NCBI GenBank assembly: GCA_019459145.1
Contig: JAIBEK010000059.1
Span: forward strand, 90,007 to 154,006
Length of the DNA stretch: 64,000 nucleotides
Source: Arenimonas sp.
GTDB lineage: Bacteria > Pseudomonadota > Alphaproteobacteria > Rhizobiales > Rhizobiaceae
Direction: 5' to 3'
The notes beneath the pieces were generated by a model that made no database searches, was not told where the DNA came from, and saw nothing but the letters and a program-made list of their open reading frames with translations. This document shows positions 60,482 to 64,000 of this stretch, piece after piece (within the stretch, counting starts at the first letter, position 1; each line of letters opens with the position of its first letter). A program made the position numbers and the translations under genes.

Positions 60482-60931
60482 ATGGACGACATCTACAATT
60501 CCAGGATTCTCGAATTCGCCGGGAATATCGAGCGTGGCGGCAAGCTTGCCGACGCCGATGCCAGCGCGGAAAAGCACTCGAAGCTGTGCGGTTCGCGGGT
60601 CAAGGTCTATGTGAAAATGGCGGACGGGGTGGTCAGCGATTTTTCCCACGAGGTGAAGGCCTGCGCACTCGGTCAGGCCTCGTCGTCGATCATGGCGCGC
60701 CATGTCGTCGGTGCGACCCCCGCCGAAATCCGCCAGGCGCGGCTCGACATGCTTGCCATGCTGAAGGACGGCGGCGAGGGACCCTCCGGCCGGTTCGAGG
60801 ACATGCGCTTCCTGAAACCCGTCAAGGACTACAAGGCCCGCCACGCCTCGACCATGCTGACCTTCGAGGCGGTGGTCGACTGTCTCGACCAGATCGAGGC
60901 GAAGGACGCCGTCGTCGCGGTGGCGGGCTGA
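60482..60931 (+). CDS. IscU/SufU-like iron–sulfur scaffold protein
   Basis: 149 aa of the NifU_N/SufU-like fold. Three cysteines stand in scaffold-like places: C36 (SKLCGSRVKVY), C60 (VKACALGQAS) and C134 (VVDCLDQ). The sequence SRILEFAGNIERGGKL is typical of the short alphaproteobacterial members. It could build or carry Fe–S clusters. Divergent from folE; its stop is one base before the yidD start. Confidence 0.87.
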   Translation: MDDIYNSRILEFAGNIERGGKLADADASAEKHSKLCGSRVKVYVKMADGVVSDFSHEVKACALGQASSSIMARHVVGATPAEIRQARLDMLAMLKDGGEGPSGRFEDMRFLKPVKDYKARHASTMLTFEAVVDCLDQIEAKDAVVAVAG

Positions 60932-60932
60932 A

Positions 60933-61316
60933 ATGTGCAATTCTCCCGATTGCGGGCATTCCGGCCAGGAACCGGGCGGTCGAGGCCGATCCCGCAACTG
61001 GTCTGGGCCGTACGCCAAAACGCCCGACCGGCTGTTTGGCATGGGCCTGATCCGCCTCTATCAACTGACCCTGTCGAGCTTCATCGGCAATTCCTGTCGG
61101 CACAATCCCACCTGTTCCGAATACGGCTACGAGGCGATCGCCCGCCACGGCCTGTGGTCTGGCGGGTGGCTGACGCTGTTTCGCGTCGGACGCTGCGGTC
61201 CGGGCGGGACGTGGGGTTATGACCCCGTGCCGGAGACACTCGATGTGCGCTATCGTTGGTGGGCGCCTTGGCGCTATTTCCAGGCGGGGCGGAAACGGTC
61301 GCATACGGAGGGTTAG
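60933..61316 (+). CDS. yidD: Membrane protein insertion efficiency factor YidD
   Basis: 127 aa. The core LIRLYQLTLSSFIGNSCRHNPTCSEYGYEAIARHG and RVGRCGPGG define YidD, a small amphipathic inner-membrane-associated protein that helps YidC. It has an N-terminal extension of 36 residues with a CxxxxxC pair. It follows the scaffold gene by one base, so the two are coupled. Confidence 0.94.
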   Translation: MCNSPDCGHSGQEPGGRGRSRNWSGPYAKTPDRLFGMGLIRLYQLTLSSFIGNSCRHNPTCSEYGYEAIARHGLWSGGWLTLFRVGRCGPGGTWGYDPVPETLDVRYRWWAPWRYFQAGRKRSHTEG

Positions 61317-61321
61317 ACGGA

Positions 61322-61741
61322 ATGCCGATGCCGATGGAATACCGCCGGGCCTCGGCGGATTTCGATGCTTTCATGCTGGACCTGCGGGACCAGGCCGGGC
61401 TTGCGACGACCCACCAGACCTACACAATGTTACAGGCCGTCCTGCAGGTCTTCCGCCGCCGATTGACCGTCAACGAGGCGGTCGCCTTTGCCGGCGTCCT
61501 ACCCCCGGTGCTGCGGGCCATCTTCGTCAGCGACTGGGAAATCGACGAACCGCGGAGGGAATTCGGTTCCCGCGCGACTATGTCGCGCGAAGCGCGGGAG
61601 CTTCGCTCCGATCACAATTTCTCGACGGAGACCGCGATCGACGATGTGGCCAGCGTTCTGCGTCGGCATGTCGATGTCGCTGCATTCGAGCGCATGCTTG
61701 ACGGATTGCCGCAGGAGGCACGCGCCTTCTGGAAAGACTGA
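61322..61741 (+). CDS. DUF2267 protein
   Basis: 139 aa. MEYRRASADFDAFMLDLRDQAGLATTHQTYTMLQAVLQVFRRRL is the DUF2267 signature; the rest is helical. The family has no known function. GGAGGG eight bases before the ATG at 61322 fixes the start, five bases after the yidD stop; two further ATGs lie at codons 3 and 5. Last gene of the scaffold–yidD–DUF2267 unit. Confidence 0.85.
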   Translation: MPMPMEYRRASADFDAFMLDLRDQAGLATTHQTYTMLQAVLQVFRRRLTVNEAVAFAGVLPPVLRAIFVSDWEIDEPRREFGSRATMSREARELRSDHNFSTETAIDDVASVLRRHVDVAAFERMLDGLPQEARAFWKD

Positions 61742-61798
61742 TGCGCGAACACAATCTTTACTCTCGGGCTCATTGGCAGTATCACGCCACCCGTTGAT

Positions 61799-61822
61799 GG
61801 CCGGCAGAGCCGGTCTTTTTTT
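61799..61822 (+). terminator. Terminator of the scaffold–yidD–DUF2267 unit
   Basis: A 7-bp stem GGCCGGC/GCCGGTC (one G·T pair, loop AGA) is followed by seven T. It lies 57 bp after the DUF2267 stop and 41 bp before thrS, so a thrS promoter must lie upstream of it or between the two, or some read-through occurs. Confidence 0.8.
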
Positions 61823-61863
61823 ACCACCCGCATTGGTTGGCGGGACTGGATAAGGAGCAAACC

Positions 61864-63870
61864 ATGTCAGACACCGTTTCCCTCACATTCCCCGATGGTT
61901 CCGTCCGCGCTTACCCCGCCGGCACGACCGGTCGTGAGGTTGCCGAAGCCATTTCCAAGTCGCTGGCCAAGAAGGCGCTCGCCATCACCCTCGACGGCAC
62001 GCTGCGTGACCTGTCCGACCCGGTGGAAACCGGGGCGATCGAGATCGTCACCCGGCAGGACCCGCGCGCCCTGGAACTCATCCGCCACGACACGGCCCAT
62101 GTCATGGCCGAAGCGGTGCAGGAATTGTGGCCCGGCACGCAAGTGACCATCGGCCCGGTGATCGAAAACGGCTTCTACTACGATTTCAAGCGTGTCCACC
62201 CGGACACCCGCGAGGACTGGCCCTTCACGCCCGAAGATCTGCCGAGGATCGAGAAGCGGATGAAGGAGATCATCCAGCGCAACAAGCCGTTCACCAAGGA
62301 AATCTGGTCGCGCGACAAGGCCCGGGATGTCTTTGCCGACAAGGGCGAGGCCTACAAGGTCGAGCTGGTCGATGCGATCCCGGCCGACCAGGACCTGAAG
62401 ATCTATTTCCAGGGCGACTGGTTCGACCTTTGTCGCGGTCCGCACATGGCCTCCACCGGGCAGATCGGAACCGCCTTCAAGCTGATGAAGGTGGCCGGGG
62501 CCTATTGGCGCGGCGATTCGACCAAGCCGATGCTGACCCGGATCTACGGCACGGCCTGGGCGGAACAGGAACAACTCGACAACTACCTCCACATTCTGGC
62601 GGAAGCGGAAAAGCGCGACCATCGCAAGCTCGGCCGTGAAATGGATCTGTTCCACTTCCAGGAAGAGGGGCCTGGCGTCGTGTTCTGGCACGGCAAGGGC
62701 TGGAGCATGTTCCAGACGCTGGTCGCCTATATGCGCCGCAGGCTCGCCGGCACCTATCAGGAAGTCAACGCGCCGCAGGTGCTCGACAAGTCCCTGTGGG
62801 AAACCTCCGGCCACTGGGGCTGGTATCGCGACAACATGTTCAAGGTAACGGTCGCCGGCGAGGAGCACGAGGACGAGCGGGTCTTCGCGCTGAAGCCGAT
62901 GAACTGCCCCGGCCACGTGCAGATCTTCAAGCATGGCTTGAAGTCTTATCGTGAACTGCCTGTTCGGCTTGCGGAATTTGGCAATGTACATCGCTATGAG
63001 CCGTCCGGCGCCCTGCACGGCCTGATGCGCGTGCGCGGCTTCACCCAGGACGACGCGCATGTATTCTGCACCGACGAGCAGTTGGCCGCCGAATGCCTGC
63101 GGATCAACGACCTGATCCTCTCGGTCTATGAGGATTTCGGCTTCAGCGAGATCGTCGTGAAGCTTTCCACCCGCCCGGACAAGCGCGTCGGCTCCGACGC
63201 GCTCTGGGATCGCGCGGAAAGCGTCATGTTGGAGGTCTTGAAGCAAATCGAGGCGCAGTCCGGCGGGCGCATCAAGACCGGCATCCTGCCGGGCGAGGGC
63301 GCTTTCTACGGTCCGAAGTTCGAGTACACGCTGAAGGATGCCATCGGACGTGAATGGCAGTGCGGCACGACCCAGGTCGACTTCAACCTGCCGGAACGTT
63401 TCGGTGCCTTCTACATCGACCAGAACTCGGAGAAGACCCAGCCGGTGATGATCCACCGTGCCGTGTGCGGTTCGATGGAGCGCTTCCTCGGTATCCTGAT
63501 CGAGAACTTCGCCGGCCACATGCCGCTGTGGTTCGCGCCGGTTCAGACGGTGGTGGCGACGATCACCTCGGAAGCCGACGAGTACGGCAAGGAAGTCGCC
63601 GAGGCGTTGCGCGAGGCGGGTCTCTCGGTCGAGACCGACTTCCGCAACGAGAAGATCAACTACAAGGTCCGCGAGCACTCGGTGACCAAAGTTCCGGTCA
63701 TCATCGTCTGTGGCAAGCGCGAGGCGGAGGAGCGTACCGTCAACATCCGCCGCCTCGGTTCGCAGGACCAGACCTCGATGACGCTTGACGAGGCGATCGC
63801 TTCGCTCAGCTTCGAGGCAACGCCTCCGGACGTGAAGCGCAAGCTGGCGGCCAAGGCTGCCAGAGGCTGA
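61864..63870 (+). CDS. thrS: Threonyl-tRNA synthetase
   Basis: 668 aa class II synthetase. Order: TGS domain (about 1–62), the editing domain with the [16 protein letters not shown] zinc-like motif, the catalytic core with zinc ligands in [12 protein letters not shown], motif 2 [28 protein letters not shown], and the C-terminal anticodon-binding domain. The start [13 protein letters not shown] has AAGGAG upstream; a start nine codons earlier is unlikely. Length is typical. Confidence 0.98.
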   Translation: MSDTVSLTFPDGSVRAYPAGTTGREVAEAISKSLAKKALAITLDGTLRDLSDPVETGAIEIVTRQDPRALELIRHDTAHVMAEAVQELWPGTQVTIGPVIENGFYYDFKRVHPDTREDWPFTPEDLPRIEKRMKEIIQRNKPFTKEIWSRDKARDVFADKGEAYKVELVDAIPADQDLKIYFQGDWFDLCRGPHMASTGQIGTAFKLMKVAGAYWRGDSTKPMLTRIYGTAWAEQEQLDNYLHILAEAEKRDHRKLGREMDLFHFQEEGPGVVFWHGKGWSMFQTLVAYMRRRLAGTYQEVNAPQVLDKSLWETSGHWGWYRDNMFKVTVAGEEHEDERVFALKPMNCPGHVQIFKHGLKSYRELPVRLAEFGNVHRYEPSGALHGLMRVRGFTQDDAHVFCTDEQLAAECLRINDLILSVYEDFGFSEIVVKLSTRPDKRVGSDALWDRAESVMLEVLKQIEAQSGGRIKTGILPGEGAFYGPKFEYTLKDAIGREWQCGTTQVDFNLPERFGAFYIDQNSEKTQPVMIHRAVCGSMERFLGILIENFAGHMPLWFAPVQTVVATITSEADEYGKEVAEALREAGLSVETDFRNEKINYKVREHSVTKVPVIIVCGKREAEERTVNIRRLGSQDQTSMTLDEAIASLSFEATPPDVKRKLAAKAARG

Positions 63871-63928
63871 TCGCAGGCACGGTGTCGGCCTTGTGCCGGC
63901 ATCGGTCGGTAGCTGGAAACTCAGAAGG

Positions 63929-63951
63929 CCGCCCCGCGAACGGGGGGCCGT
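63929..63951 (+). terminator. GC-rich hairpin after thrS
   Basis: Stem GGCCGCCCCG/CGGGGGGCC with a CGAA loop and one mismatch lies 58 bp after the stop. No T-tract follows. The last 50 bases of the window hold nothing I can name. Confidence 0.35.
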
Positions 63952-64000
63952 GGGGGGATTGTAACCCAGGCCCCGTTTCATTGGTGGCGCCCGTGGGCGC

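Noticed and set aside
61867..63981. Long open frame (about 704 codons) on the minus strand across thrS
   Set aside because: Antisense shadow of thrS with low-complexity composition and no domain. The same applies to frames opposite alaS (2635–4605), the AsmA-like gene (52273–53943) and the VWA gene (42049–44250).

Overview
The window is core chromosome of an alphaproteobacterium, most likely order Rhizobiales and probably a Rhizobiaceae-like genus. The evidence is the high and even G+C content, the linkage recA–alaS, the purC–purS–purQ–purL–bolA–grxD block divergent from a DUF1476 gene, a CGFS glutaredoxin, the NADP-dependent icd of the alphaproteobacterial type, and promoters of the TTGnnn-N16/17-TATnnn kind. 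I saw no insertion sequence, prophage, CRISPR array, rRNA or tRNA. About 63 protein genes are called, with one cut by the left edge.

Layout. 1–1.1 kb: psuK/psuG (pseudouridine salvage). 1.3–5.2 kb: recA with a LexA-type operator, then alaS. 5.5–9.2 kb, minus strand: a SulP anion transporter, a glutathione S-transferase and icd. 9.4–14.9 kb, plus strand: a secreted protein, trmJ–murI, a CNNM/CBS membrane protein and a HerA-like ATPase. 14.9–16.5 kb, minus: DUF1810 and TerC. 16.8–20.2 kb, plus: rpsD, glsA, ttcA and an inositol-monophosphatase family gene. 20.3–32.4 kb, minus: a chemoreceptor, a Bcr/CflA-type exporter, grxD, a small basic protein, bolA, purL, a MocR-type regulator (with a divergent DUF1127 gene), a PagL-like protein, a lipoprotein, purQ, a small coiled-coil protein, purS and purC. 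32.6–41.3 kb: DUF1476, a hydrolase, a flavocytochrome-type reductase, an iron-permease family protein, and an apparent rpe–DUF2259–membrane protein–purB run, then an SDR and a periplasmic binding protein.

41.5–47.3 kb, plus strand: a flavin reductase followed by a tightly overlapping cassette (AAA+ ATPase, VWA protein, two split XdhC-family proteins, a MoeA-like/MobA-like fusion). This looks like maturation machinery for a molybdenum hydroxylase of the CO/xanthine dehydrogenase family, but no hydroxylase structural genes lie in the window. 47.2–52.2 kb, minus: a Nudix-fold protein with a broken Nudix box, a RhlE-type helicase, an M23 peptidase, a DUF455 ferritin-like protein and a 1-Cys Bcp peroxiredoxin. 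52.3–64 kb: an AsmA/YhdP-like giant, a PilZ protein, a rhomboid protease behind a structured leader or small RNA, a CBS protein, a patatin, hisI, folE, an IscU/SufU-like scaffold, yidD, DUF2267 and thrS.

The main themes are purine synthesis (purC, S, Q, L, B), translation and tRNA modification (alaS, thrS, ttcA, trmJ, rpsD), Fe–S/redox homeostasis (bolA, grxD, the scaffold protein, bcp) and envelope growth (murI, M23, AsmA-like). The most interesting non-routine signals are a probable structured small RNA or attenuator at about 56470–56622 with a palindrome over its predicted promoter; a MocR regulator whose predicted transcription start falls on its own ATG inside a palindrome; a Nudix protein whose two metal-binding glutamates are lysines; and the orphan cox-type maturation cassette.
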